Below are positions 23,189 to 35,323 of a DNA stretch of 64,000 nt, piece by piece. Under the pieces are notes generated by a model. The model had not been told where the DNA came from. It made no database searches and saw nothing but the letters and a program-made list of their open reading frames with translations. The stretch lies in contig QVOM02000034.1 in the NCBI GenBank assembly GCA_003586115.2, positions 110,709,610-110,773,609 on the forward strand, in the 5' to 3' direction. A program made the translations under genes and the position numbers. Source of the stretch: Salvator merianae (lineage: Eukaryota > Chordata > Lepidosauria > Squamata > Teiidae). Each line of letters opens with the position of its first letter. The first letter of the stretch is position 1.

Positions 23189-26100
23189 AGAAATCCATTG
23201 AGAGAAACTTTATTTGCATTTTTATCCCACCTTATACCCAAAGGTCTCAGGGTGGGTTACAACAATAAAAAACAGAATGTAAAAGGTGCACAATAAAGCA
23301 GTAGCAGTGCCTAGAAAGTGGGGAGGGAAAGCTGTATCTTTAGCCAAAGGCAAGGGTAAATAGGTGCGCCTTCACTGCTCTCCTAAAGATGTAAAGTGAA
23401 GAAGCTTGGGGCACTTCAGGGGGAAGAGTGTTTCAAAGTCTGGGGGGCACCACTGAAAAGGCCCTATTGAAGGTGGTGGTACAACCCGGAGGGCCTCATC
23501 TGCATATCTTAAGGCATGGGCAGGTTGATGTGGGAGAAAAGTTCCTTTAGGTATTTGAGGCCCAAGCCATTTAGGGCCTTATAGGTCAAAACTAACACCT
23601 TGAATTGGGCTCGGTAGTGAATTGGCAGCCAGTGCAGCTCTTTTAAGACTGGCATGATATGCATCTGATGAGCCATTCCAGTCAGCAATCTTCCTACTGC
23701 TTCTGCACCAGTTGCAGCTTCCAAACTGTCTTGAAGGGCAACCCCATGTAAAGCATGTTACAATAATCCAATCTGGAAGTTACCAAAGCATGGATTACTG
23801 TGGTCAGCTCATCTCTGTCCAGAAGGGGTGGTAGATGGCAAACCAGCTGTAGCTAGAGGTATGCATTCTTGGCCACTACCTCCACCTGAGTTTCAAGCAT
23901 AAGCTTAGAGTCCAAGAGCACACCCAGATTTCACACCTGTCAATCCCAGGACAAAGCAACCCCATCAAGGGCCAGGTGCCTCCCAACTGCCTGGACCCAA
24001 GATTCTGTGACATACAGCATCTCCGTCTTGTCTGGATTCAGTTTTAATTTATTGGCCCTCATCCAGCTCATTACTCCCTCCAGGCACCTGTCCTGATTCA
24101 CTTCAACCACCTGTCCTGATTCAGATGGTACAGAGATGTAGAGTTGGGTGTTCATCTTCATATTGATAACATCTCAGTCTCCTAATGACCTACCCCAACA
24201 ACTTCATATAGATTTTGAAAAGCATGGGAGATAAGATTGACCCCTGAGGAACCCCATGTGTGAGTTCCTGGGATGATGAACAGGAATCTCCCACAGCCAC
24301 CCTCTGGAATCAGCCCTGGAGATAGGAGTGGAACCACTGTAACACAATGCCTCCAACTCCTAAATTCCATAGTCTCTCCAGAAGGATATCATGATCAATG
24401 GCATCAAAAGCTGCCGAGAGATCTAAGAGAACCAACAGAGTCACATGCTCATGGTTTTTCTCCCAGAGAAGTTCATCAAGTAGGGCAACCAAGGTGGTTT
24501 CCGGGCCATAACAAGACCTGAAACCAGACTGAAATGGGTCTAGATAATCAGCTTCCTCCAACCATGTTTGCAGTTGACAAGCTACAGCCCTCTCTAATAC
24601 CTTGCTCAAAAATGGTATGTTGGCCACCAGACGATAGTTTAAATGGTCTGGATCCAGGAAGGACATCTTGAAGAAGGCCTGTACTACCACCTCTTTAAGA
24701 GCCAGCGGAGCCACACCATCTCTCAAGGAGGCATTTAATACTTCCTGGACCCACCCAGCCATACTCTCCTTGCTAGCTTTTATCAACCAAGAAAGGCAAA
24801 AATCTAGAGGGCATGTAGTAGGTTGAACTCTAGCAAGCAGCTTGTCCACATCCTCAGGCCACAATAATTGAAACTGATCTAAAGTAACTGCACGAGACGG
24901 TTCTCTGGACACTTCCTCTGGATTATTTTCAACTGTGGCATCCAATCCCCCATGAATTTCAGTGACTTTGCCCTCAAAAAGCCCTGCAAATTCATCACAG
25001 CTGATATTACATGGCAATCGCCCTTGTTTTCTTGGGCTTGATTTTATAAGAATATTTACTACTCAGAAGAGCTCTGCTGGACAGCTACTTGATGATGCAA
25101 TTGTGGTGGAGAAATAAGACTGTTTTGCTGCCATCACCACCACATGGTAGGCATGATCCCACCATTTATTTGGTCAGATTCAAAGTGGGATTTAAGCCAC
25201 CTGCGCTCTAGCTGTCGACCTTCCTATTTCATTACCTGTAACTCCGTGGAATACCAGGGTGCTTTACGGGCTCCACAGCTATGCTGAGGGCACCTGGGAG
25301 TGATCATGTTGATGGCCCTGTTCATCTCCTGATTCCAGAGAGAGACCAGAGCCTCAGCAGGAGCATCATCTATGACAACCAGAAAATCCCCCAGAGCATT
25401 CAGGAATTGCTCAGGTTCCATAAGTCTCCAGGGGCAGACTATCTCAATGGGTTCCCCACCCCTGTGGAGGAGAGCTGTCACTGCAAGTCCGAATTTTACC
25501 AGGGAATGATCCATCCATGACAATGGGCTTACCATCAGCCCTCCTATCAATGGATTCTCACCAGTAGTCTCTGTGGCAAAGACCAAATTGAGGGTATGGC
25601 CAGCTGTGTGAGTTGGGCCACTTACAAACTGAGACAGCTCCATGGTTGTCACGGAGGCCGTGAAGAGGTGAGCTGGTTCACTAAAGATAGTCTGCGCATG
25701 GATGCTAAAATCCACCAACACCACTGTGGAAGGAGTTCCAGTACCAAATTGGAGACTACCAGCTCAGATAAGGAGGCTGCTGGGCAGCAGGGTGGGCTGT
25801 ACACCAGCAACATCCCTATTCTGTCTCTCTGGCCCAACAACCAAAACAGCCCCTTAAACCCAGTTGTAGAGCGAATTGGTCATCTGGTAAAGGGAGACAA
25901 AAGTCCTATGGTCTACAGTAACACCCCCTCCCCTCCCCACTGGTCTAGAACAGTGCTGCACTGAGTAGCCTGGTGGACAAAGCTGGGTAAGACTAGGCCC
26001 ATGCAGTTCATCTATCTATGTCTCAGTAATGCATGCCAGACCAGCCCCTTCATCCAGAACTAAGTCATGGGTGAGTGATGGGGTTTTTTTTGGACTGATC

Positions 26101-26828
26101 TGGGTTTCAAAAGTAGCACCGCCAGGGCAGTGGGCTGGCTGGCAGGCATCCCCTAATTCTGCCAGTTGGAAGGCAGAACAGAAGGAGCTTTAATACATCT
26201 AACACTCCTTCTCCTAAACTGTCGCTTCTGCCTCCCAGCATCATATCTCCCCCTGCCCGTCACCACCGGGATGGTAGCCCCTAGTGACGGTTCTCCTCCT
26301 CCACCCTGTCTTGACACATTATGCCCTCCCCAAAAAACAAAAGATAGTAGAATGAATAAGCTAAAACAGTGTTAAACAAGTAAATTAAAAGGCACAGTTT
26401 AAAAAGAAACACCCCAAACCCTCCAATAAAAAAGAAAAAAGAAGAAAAAGAAAACCAAGGGACCAGGTCAGCGTGGCCTCAGGGTGGACTATCGCCACAG
26501 GCAGCCCTTATATAAATTCACAGCAGCTGGAATAATGGGCTTGGGGGGTTTAGAGTTGCCAAGAAGCACCAACTGCCACAGCTAGCAGGTTCAACAGGTG
26601 CAAGCTGAAGTAGGAGTCCAGCAGGCCAGAGGAAGTATCAAGTATATTGTTGACTAGGCCATAAGGGGCTTGATGGGTTAGTCCCTTACAGGGCAGATAG
26701 AGTGGCCCTGCGTCCCCTGTTTCCCTCCAGCAGGCGGAGTAAATGGCTGTCTTCTGCTGACAGTTGGCAGGGAGGGACTTGATGGAATAGTCCCTTACAG
26801 GGCAGATGGAGTGGCCCAACATCCCCTC
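23189..26828 (-). mobile_element. Near full-length L2-like LINE
   Basis: The element reads on the minus strand. From its 5' side there is a repeated leader (about 26160-26828), an endonuclease C-terminal part (25724-25224, with the phrase THTAGHTLNLVF), and a reverse transcriptase of 235 codons in one open frame (25017-24310, with [22 protein letters not shown] and [15 protein letters not shown]). The catalytic YADD region near 24150-24165 is altered and shifted, so the copy is dead. The 3' end at 23189 abuts duplicate sequence. Copy A lacks it, so it inserted after the duplication. A GC-to-AT decay pattern was not quantified. Confidence 0.85.
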
Positions 26829-26872
26829 TGTCGTGACATCCCAAATAACCAGATGTATGTTTCTTCAAACCC

Positions 26873-27119
26873 GAAGAGGCAAAAATTACGACCTGTGCTG
26901 AAACGCTGTTAACTCATAACAGTAAATAGAGGCATCTATAAAGCGTTTGTTTTTAAGCATCTGTACTTGCTTAATTTTATATGCGCTTCTTAAATGGTAG
27001 GGGCCGCAACTGTTTTGTAGCACCATCTGCTGGTCATGTTGAGAAACTTCAGCAAAAACAGGTTTCCTATCCATCAGAAGTGACAGCTGCTTAAGAACTT
27101 AGGGCTCAGGAAATAAACC
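26873..27119. promoter_or_regulatory. Highly conserved noncoding block with CTCF-like motif, copy B
   Basis: It differs from 7181-7427 at one visible base in about 245. The CTCF-like motif AGCACCATCTGCTGG is at 27019-27033. In this copy the block lies about 3.4 kb beyond the EXTL2 stop codon. Confidence 0.5.
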
Positions 27120-27491
27120 TCCCTCCATTCATTATTTTCTTACTAAATACAGGTCAGCAGGATTACACAGGAAAGCATTTCATTGACTCTGAAACACACT
27201 GTGAACATTATCCTTCACCCTATAACATAATACACTCAATGAGCTCAAACCACACAAAATCTCACCAGTTAAATGTGGCATAATTTGTATGAAAGGTTGG
27301 TGCTGAGGATCAGATTTCTGACTAAGACTCATGCTGAGAAGCTTTAGGGTGCCCCAACATTGCAGGTTTAGAACTAAATCTTGATTAAAATAAAGCCAAG
27401 ATACTTCTCATTTGAAGAACATAATTAAATGAAGTCAAGGTACTTCCTATTTGATAAATGTAGTATAGCTTCCAGCTAGTGACATAATAAG

Positions 27492-27679
27492 GGAGTGGCA
27501 GTAGCTAAGTGGTAGAGCAAATATTGTATGGAAAGCAGCCGGTCACCAGTTTGATCCCCAGCCTCTTCCTGGAAATAGGCAAGGGCAAACCGCTTCTGTA
27601 TTTCTGCCAAGAAAACTGCATAGAGGGGCCCATGCAGTCAGCCAGGAGTTGACCAAGATTCGATGGTACCCAACAACAT
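27492..27679 (+). mobile_element. Sauria-type SINE, copy B
   Basis: Same insertion as 8390-8575, with target duplications at 27479-27491 and 27680-27692 (one mismatch between them). The B box GTTTGATCCCC is recognisable. Confidence 0.9.
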
Positions 27680-29094
27680 GTGACAGAATAAGCTCATTGT
27701 GATGTAGCTACATATACCCCTGAATAATTAGAACATTAATTCATATACTGTAATTAATTAGAAATATTCTAATTAGAAATATTCTAATTAATTAGAAGAT
27801 ATTTGAGGCAGGCATGAGATGCATATCGTAATGACAAGAATGCTGGAAGGATTATGGGGAAATGTACTGCCCATGTTGATTTAGGCAAAATTCCTTAATG
27901 GGACTTGAACTCCAAGTTATAGCACAAAGCAGCCCAGTTCAACTGTAGTGTATAAATCAGGTCTCCTTTAGTTCTGATCACGTGGCATAAATGTGGGGGT
28001 GATCTGCTTGCAACATCCATTGATCCACTGATTGGAAATAGATACGCATATGCTTGGAAGCAGGTCCTTGGAGCTCAAGAGATACTACTTCATAGACACG
28101 TTTAGGAATAAACTTGTTTTCCTCCTGATACAACTTCGTTTATCCAATGACCACACGCTTGTCATCACCACACATCTTTATTTGCTTTTTTATTAGAAAA
28201 TGAAGAAGCAAACTCTGTCAACAGGATAAGAAATTAAAAGAATAAAATGCACAAAGCTGTGGGAAAGGGAAAACATTCCGAAACCAACACAATTGAGCTA
28301 GACAGTCACACCTGCAGTTGCCACTGTATTCTGTAATAAAAATATTTTCAACTTAGCAGTGTGCTTCTGGCTTCTTTCTTACACAGAACACAGAAACAAA
28401 CTCAGACATAAATGTTAATTGAAGTGAATGAACCTAAGTAGGAAACTGGGCACCTTAATAATCGGGGCAAGATGGCTCTCATTTCAAAGCCATACACCAA
28501 ATTATTTTTATTTTTCTAAGGGCTGAAACCAACCACCATTTTTTTTCAAGTATCTGCATGAAACAGAACACACACATTCAAGACACTAAAACAAGAAGAG
28601 CAGCTGAACTCCAGGCTGCCCATGACCTGACAGATGATTTAGATTTTTAAAGTCTAAGAGCTGATGTGCTCCATTTTGTCCAGCAATCCAAGTTATATGT
28701 AGATCAGGTCTAGACATCACAAGATGCAATTTATCAATCACTATAACTGGTACACTTGAGCTGTAGACTGCAACGCTACGGTTGTGCGTGCTTAACCCTA
28801 TTGATCAAGTCTTAAAACCATTACATGTACAGCTGGATATTTCCAGGTTTTCAGCAGCAAACCCCCTTGAAACAGAAAATGTTGCATTAAAGCATGGTGG
28901 AAATTAAAATGCGGTTTTTAGCTGTGGCATGGAGAGATGCAGCTGTGGAGCACATCATAAAAGCTCATAGCTGTGCGTGTATGATTTTTTTTTTACTTTC
29001 TAAACATGTCTTCAGCAGCATGTCTGTAAACATATACAGGTCACAACTCCTGAAAGGTAAGATAAGTTATCCAGAATTCTATGAAAGACTTTCT

Positions 29095-29274
29095 GGGCCT
29101 TTCTGCACTTGGACTTATTCCAGATTATATCTCAGAATAGAGACCTGCTATCCGCATGCTAGTGCAGACTATGGTAGACCCTGGGCAAGACCTTTTATAG
29201 CTTGCACTAGCATGTGGATGGCAGGTCCCTATTCCGGGATATAATCCACAATAAGGCCAAGTGCAGAAAAGGCC
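29095..29274. mobile_element. 180-bp MITE with GGGCCTTTCTGCACTTGG ends
   Basis: It is flanked by TCT on both sides. The two halves are near-perfect inverted complements, so the single strand could fold into a long hairpin. Same family as 53012-53191 and 57322-57502. Confidence 0.88.
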
Positions 29275-29539
29275 TCTTTTTATGTTTGCTGCATATAGTC
29301 CAGTTCTGTTGCTTACTCCCAAGTCTTGCTTTACAACTCCCAAAGGAAAAGTCCTAAGCAGCCAAACTTCCTGGGATTTTATAAAAACATACAGGTTCAA
29401 AATAGGTTTTCAGACCTGGCCTCTCCGACTAAAGATATAACAACATACATTGATCAACAAGTACCGTACTACATGCCAGAATCCAAACACTCAGGAAACA
29501 ATTCAGTGTATCCCTTTGCCTGGAAAGGATATGAATGCT

Positions 29540-29735
29540 TTTCAGGGTGGAGAGACAGGCAGGATGCTTCTAAAGGCCATTTGCAGGGAGTCAAGAGCAG
29601 GTGAAGGTTTTGTCTCTATCTTCTGTTTGAGAATCCTAGAAGCAATTGGTGGGCTACTGCATGAGACAGGATGCTAGACTAGATGGGCCCTGGCCCAATC
29701 AAGCAGGACTCCTCTTCTGTTCTTATATTGTTAAT
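29540..29735 (+). repeat. CR1 LINE 3' end
   Basis: It carries the CR1 terminal phrases GACAGGATGCTAGACTAGAT and CAAGCAGGACTCCTCTTC, with a short upstream part of the 3' coding region. Confidence 0.8.
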
Positions 29736-30488
29736 GCAAACAACCACTGCTTGAATAAACATTAACATGAAAAGGGAGGTGAAATTCCTTTCATGTGCAA
29801 AACCCTAGTACCTAAATCTTGTTTGTTATTGTTAAAGGGATGGGAAAGGAACATGGATTTCACAAAAAAAAATGAAGACCAAAAGAAAGATCTCCTGAAA
29901 ACATACTTCATTCTGTATTTCTATAGATGGACGTAACAAGAAACATATTGGCCACTATATATTGATCTAGCTGCCCGTGGTGAATAAAAACCACTAAAGA
30001 ATATTTTCAAAATTCACTTCTTTTCTGTCCCCAACACCTAAGCATGAATTATACAGACAAGTAATTTTTGGCATTTTTTTGTTGGAAAAATACTAGCAAC
30101 ACTGATAATGTGAATGTACTTGTATTTCTGGGATATACCTGTCTTCATGGTGATGGGTTGGCAACTGGCTACTGAAATGGGACAGAACAAAGCCAGTTGA
30201 AGACCTGCAACTCACTTTAACACTTCATACATCTGATGAAGCCCATGAAACTTTATGCATAATAAATTTGTTAGTCATTAAGGTGCCACAAGACTGTCCA
30301 ACTGAAGACATTTTTCATGCTGAGCACGGAGATGGAATACTTCACGCAGACCTTCCATCTCCAATGCACTTTTGCAGAAACAAGCTCCAAATAGCTCACA
30401 GCTTACAGATCCATCCCAAACATACTTCTCTCTTTAGCTTATTTTAATTGCCAGAAAGCATGTTGAAGCATTTATTTGCATTGGGTTC

Positions 30489-30980
30489 TTATATTTTATT
30501 CTTATGATTAGCATAGTTTGGAAAGCCAAACTGAGAAATCATAATGTTAGAGTATTTTAAGGGCATGTTGCCATAGATACTAACCAATTTATTGAGACAG
30601 TAGGACCTTTGGAGCAAGTGTTCGCCACGATGCCACATTCCAGAATAGCCACTGCTGCTCTCTTTTTCCAGATTCCTGATATCTACTGGCTTCACAAAGA
30701 GGCCTGAAGGCTTTCCACTGTGTTTGGCCACTAAGAAATTCATGGCAATATCATCGCAATTTTGCGTCTCATCTATCATGGTGTGTACAGCTTCAGGCTG
30801 TTTCTGAAAGAGTTCAAGGTATTCACTGCTGAAGAAGGATGCTCCTATTAGAATCATTGAATACTGGTCACCATTTGCCTCGCCAGGAACCTGCAGTTCA
30901 AAGCTTCCGTAGCTGAAAATCCCTGAGGGACTGGGCAAATGCTTCCTAGGAACGAAACCCACTATCTGGTCTGGAAATTG
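30489..30980 (-). CDS. EXTL2: EXTL2 coding exon 3 (terminal), exostosin-like glycosyltransferase 2
   Basis: The exon encodes residues 156-318 and the stop. The acceptor AG lies just right of 30980 and the exon begins in phase 0 with QFPDQIVGFVPRK. It carries most of the C-terminal glycosyltransferase domain of the exostosin family (GT64). Recognisable pieces are the GDQYSMILIGASFF acceptor-side segment, the NCDDIAMNF segment that holds the catalytic Asp (residues 231-232), and the C-terminal GYSGMWHR and SNIMISQFGFP blocks. The reading frame is clean. This exon has no counterpart in duplicate copy A. Confidence 0.96.
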   Translation of the reverse strand, partial: QFPDQIVGFVPRKHLPSPSGIFSYGSFELQVPGEANGDQYSMILIGASFFSSEYLELFQKQPEAVHTMIDETQNCDDIAMNFLVAKHSGKPSGLFVKPVDIRNLEKESSSGYSGMWHRGEHLLQRSYCLNKLVSIYGNMPLKYSNIMISQFGFPNYANHKNKI

Positions 30981-32627
30981 CTTAAAAATAGAAATGACAA
31001 AAATATTTTTTATTCAGAGATCAAATGCAACATTCCTTTGCTTCAAACCATAACATATACTTCCCCAGGATTTCCCAGATCCTTAATCTCTCCCAAAAAT
31101 TTACTTCAACCACAATGCACCCCACATAAGTTAACAAGGGAAGGTAGAAATATCTGTTACAAATTATTACTTCTGTAACTGAAAGAAACACCATCTGCTA
31201 TGTGCTAATCACATCTTGTTTGAACTACATTAACTTTTTTCTCTTTCAATATGCATTAACATTTTATCCCAGAAGTACAGAGCAATACAACCAACTACTG
31301 CTGTTGTTATTTCTCTATAAACTACAGTATTATCTCAGTCTTCAAGGGAGAAGAATTTCCATGGAAGCTGCAATATCCTGTCCTATGAGAAGGGGGACCA
31401 TAAACATTCTAAGGCTGCATCCAGACAGGGTCAAACCCCCATAATTATTTTGTAATTGCAGCGGCGTAGCTAAAAGTTTTGTCGCCCGGGGTGAGCACGC
31501 CGGTGGGCGGGGCGCCGACGGGTGGGCGGGCCGAGCGAGCGAGCTGGCAGGTGGGGCGCCGGCGGGTGGGCGGGGCGAGCGAGCATGCTGGCGGGTGGGG
31601 CCCTGGCTCCATGGGCCGCCCGGGACAACGGGACTGCCCCCCCGCCCCCCTTGCTATGCCTCTGCGTAATTGTACCTGATTTGCCAGACGTAATCATGGG
31701 GCTCCTGATACAGTCCTGGAATATAGACCTGATTTACCGAGTTATCATTATTCCAGTAAAAAAAAAAAAAAAATAGTGTAGCACAATATTCTGTTATTCT
31801 GTAATTGCAGCTTTGTCTGGAATACTGTGCAAGGAGTACAGTCAGACTCAAGAGTTCAGTGTGAGCTGTTGCTACCTAGAAGTACTTCACATGATATTAT
31901 TGGTCACCTGTACCACATGACGACAAACATGCAATTTGTATCAACACATAGAAGCTTTGTGTTCTGGTTCTGAATATCGTTCATTCATCCTTTTGTTTTC
32001 TCACAAGCTTCATTATCACAGATCCTTCTGCAAAAGCCAGAAAGAAAGCCACTGCAGTAGCTCTGAACACAATGCTTCTGAATATTCTTTTGTGAGGTTG
32101 TTCAACTACTTATTCCAGATAAGCATTTAGAACCTTCCAAGCTCCATGAACAATGGTCGTAACACAGATTTAGGTGTCACTACTATAGAGATGTGCTATA
32201 AAAAATACTGTACTTGCTGTTCGTGAGCTGACTGCTCAGCACACTGAAGCCCAGTAGAGTGATTGATTGGTAATCCCATACTTCAGAAGTGGCTTAATCT
32301 ATGGCCACCTAGATACTGAACTACAGTTCTTGTCAACCTTAGCTATTTGGGCATTGGCTGATTTGAGCAGCAGCCAAGAGCTCCCATGCGGAAGATCACA
32401 TGTTTCCCTTCATTTTACATATGCATCTTTTTCTTCTCAGTTCCATTCCATCCCAGATGATGATCAATAAATTGGCCCATATGTATTATTTCTTTGAGGC
32501 TAATGTTGAAAGATCCTCCTCTCACACACTACAAGGATTTGGCTTTACCGGGCCACACATGAATACTTCCGTGAGGCTAATGGAGTACTTGATGTCTTCT
32601 TGACATAAGAATGTCTTAAGAAACAAA
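30981..32627. other. EXTL2 intron 2, left part
   Basis: It contains the hAT-like element at 31459-31664, apparently inserted in an older repeat starting near 31412 (GGCTGCATCCAGACAGG). The rest is unassigned. Intron 2 spans 30981-34890 in total. Confidence 0.6.
31459..31664. mobile_element. 206-bp hAT-like non-autonomous transposon
   Basis: The ends are CAGCGGCGTAGCTA and TTGCTATGCCTCTG, imperfect inverted repeats beginning with CAG as in hAT elements. An 8-bp target duplication flanks it: TGTAATTG at 31451-31458 and CGTAATTG at 31665-31672. The interior is strikingly G- and C-rich, with repeated GGGCGGG units, inside an AT-rich intron. Confidence 0.85.
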
Positions 32628-34060
32628 ATGTTAACAAATCACCCGGAACAGATGGCATGCATCCAAGAATTCTTGAAGAACTCAAATGTGAAATTGCTAG
32701 TCTTCTAGCCAAAATATATAATCTTTCCCTAACATCAGGCTCTGTGCCTGAAGACTGGAGGGTAGCAAATGTAACAATGATTTTAAAAAAGGATCCAGGG
32801 GTGACCCAGGAAATTACAGACCAGTCAGCTTAATGTCAGGCAAAGTGATGGAAACTAAAATTAAGGATAAAATTAGTATACATAGAAGAGCAAGCACTGC
32901 TGAAAGAAAATCAGCATGGCCTCTGCAAATGTAACTTATGCCTTACTAATGTGAGAGTGTTAATAAATGCGTGAATAAATATGATTCAGTTGACGTCTAT
33001 CTAGGCTTTCAGGCTTTTCACCAAGTCCCTCCTCAAAGGCTCCTGAATAAACTTATCAGACATGGAATAAGAGGACAAGTCATGTCCTGTATTGGCAAAT
33101 GGCTAAAGAACAGATAGAACAGTAGTAATAAATGGACAGTTCTCAGAGTAGAGGGAAGTAAAAAAGGTCCCCCAAGGTTCAGTCCTGGGACCTATGCTTT
33201 TTAATTTATTCATAAATGATCTAGAACTAGGGGTGAAAAGTCAGATAACAAATTTTGCTGATGACACGAAATTATCCAGGGTATTAAAAACTGAAAGAGA
33301 TTGCGAAGAGCTCCAGAGGGATCTCATTACATTGGCTGACTGGGCAACCAAGTGGCAAATGCACTTCAATACTAGCAAGTGCAAAGTAACACACAATGGG
33401 GCAAAGAACCCCTTATACCTATACATTGATGGGGTCTGAGTTTTCTGTGACAGATCAGGCAAAGGATCTTGGAGTTCTGATGGACAGTTCAATGAAGGCG
33501 TTGACCCAGTGTGCAGCAGCAATGCAAAAAGCAAATTCAGTGCTGGGGTAATTAGAAAGGGAATAGAAAATAACTTGGCAAGCGTCATTGTGCCTCTTTA
33601 GAAATCTATGGTGAGGTCACATTTAAATATTGTGTACAATTCTGGTCACCACACCTCAGAAAGGATATTGTAGAACTAGAAAAAATGTAGAAAAGGGCAG
33701 CCAGAATAAACAAGGGGCTAGAACACCTCTCTTACAAAATCAGGCTGCAACATCTAGGCTTCTTTAGCTTTGGAAGACAGAGTTGAAGAGGTGATCTGAT
33801 TGAAGTATGTAAAATCCCAGGGGGCACTCTATGAAGCTGATGGGCAGGAAAGTTAGAACTGACAAGGCCTACGGAATTTACTACCAGAAGAAATGGCAAC
33901 AGCAACCAGCCTGGATAGTTTTAAGAAAGGGTTAGATAAATTCATGGAGGATAGATATATCAATGACTACTAGAACTGATGCCTAAATAAAGAGACAGAC
34001 TAGATGCCTGTAAAGGTCATTTACAGAGAGTGGAGTGCAGGTGAAGATTTTGCCTTTGTC
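32628..34060 (+). mobile_element. CR1 LINE, truncated at both ends
   Basis: The plus strand encodes decayed CR1 reverse transcriptase. An SVPEDWRVANV-like piece lies near 32740, a GP-LFNLFINDLE piece near 33185-33230 and FADDTKLSR near 33250-33275. It runs on to the 3' coding end (FMEDRY-like) near 33940. Frameshifts and stops are frequent. It lies in EXTL2 intron 2 in antisense orientation to the gene. Confidence 0.88.
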
Positions 34061-34235
34061 AGAAGATTAGTTAGACAGGCCTTTTTCCTACAGAAGCTAC
34101 GTTGGCTATCATTGAACAAGGCCTGCTCCTTTAAATGTCTTATCTTCGCTTTATAAACACTATTTAAGATGGCTCTGTGAATCAAACCTTTGAAAAGCCA
34201 ATCCAAATTTAGTTGCCTGGGTACTCACACCATTA

Positions 34236-34620
34236 AGGCCCCGTCCAAACGGGGGAAATATAGTGCTATTATGGTGTTGCTATGGTGGGAATGCCACATG
34301 TATCTGTGGCAACCCCACTCAGCTACGCTATATCCCCCCCCCCCCGAAAAAACTCATGATATCCTGTTCCAGAAAAACCCAACTTTGATGGTACGTTTTC
34401 CCAAAACAGCATTACCTCTTAGCATGTAGTCACTGTTGTTGTTCTGGCCACTGTGCATGTGCATCGGCGAAATACTCGGAAGTGCACATATCATAAAACA
34501 CACAGACAGTGTGGTTCCTTGCACTGTCTGGACAACAGGTGATCATTCTGGAGGGGCTTTTCTCCAAAATATCACCTGTTGGTACTACATTCAGCTGGCA
34601 TCTGGAGCCAGCCTAACCTG
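34236..34620. mobile_element. Short non-autonomous DNA element, copy B
   Basis: Counterpart of 9574-9930, beginning GGCCCCGTCCAAACGGGGG. It contains a C-run at 34327-34345. Confidence 0.55.
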
Positions 34621-34890
34621 ATTCAAGTACTGTACTGAAATTTAAACAACCATTTTGTTTCCAGCACAAACATAGCAGACCTGCCAATCATTCAAAAGAC
34701 CTGGAAGCTCTCTAACATATCTTGAGCCAGCTCTGAAGATCACTATATATTTAAAATCACACATAACATCTTCTCTGAATTCATTTGGAAGGCCACAGAG
34801 CAATTTATCTTAAACATTTACCAAAAAGTTCCAGATCCCTTTTTATATCGAATTAACAAATATGCTATTCAAACAGAATACGAGGATTAC

Positions 34891-34961
34891 CTGCCAAATG
34901 GAGAAAGCGAAAAGCAGGTCATGGGCACTGACCAGGGTATCATCATCCATCATCAAAACAG
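34891..34961 (-). CDS. EXTL2: EXTL2 coding exon 2
   Basis: This 71-base exon has an acceptor ending CTCCGTTCAG and a donor GTAATC. It completes a split Ala codon and encodes residues 132-155, VLMMDDDTLVSAHDLLFAF in the middle. DDD at residues 137-139 is the DXD motif that binds the divalent metal and the UDP-sugar. The exon joins exon 3 in phase 0. Confidence 0.96.
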
Positions 34962-35146
34962 CTGAACGGAGAAAAATGCATTCTGATGAGTACACACATT
35001 TTAAAAGGCATCACTGACTGAGAAATACTCAGCAAATTAGAAATACATTAACTGTGATTACACTTGTTGGAAAACTTGCTGAGTCAGGTTGTTATTTGGG
35101 GCAAGCTCTCTGTGCTATAGAAACAGGACCCCAGTTCTGAGAGTGA

Positions 35147-35284
35147 GGCTGCATCCAGACACGGCTTACTTATTCCGCAACATTTGGATATTGCAGAATA
35201 AAACGTGGCTATTCCAGAGTAGTTACACTTTATTCTGGAATATCCAAATATAGCGGAATAAGTAAGTTACGTGTGGATGCAGCC
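35147..35284. mobile_element. Hairpin MITE inside EXTL2 intron 1, copy B
   Basis: It has GGCTGCATCCAGACAC ends with TGA on both sides (35144-35146, 35285-35287). It is shared with 11797-11913. It ends only 39 bases from the exon 1 donor site and takes up more than a third of the 362-base intron. Confidence 0.88.
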
Positions 35285-35323
35285 TGAGCTGTATCTATCC
35301 AAGATCACATGGGCAATCATTAC

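Larger units (their letters stand above)
27700..30480. other. EXTL2 downstream sequence with small repeats
   Basis: It contains duplicated noncoding DNA to about 28700, then copy-B-only sequence with a 180-bp MITE (29095-29274), a CR1 tail (29540-29735) and an interspersed repeat at 30230-30302 with the phrase TTAGTCATTAAGGTGCCAC. No further gene is seen. The EXTL2 3' UTR should start at 30488; an AATAAA on the minus strand occurs close to the stop near 30473, but it may not be the one used. Confidence 0.55.

Noticed and set aside
25596..25964. Plus-strand open frame of 122 codons
   Set aside because: Antisense shadow of the L2-like LINE endonuclease region.
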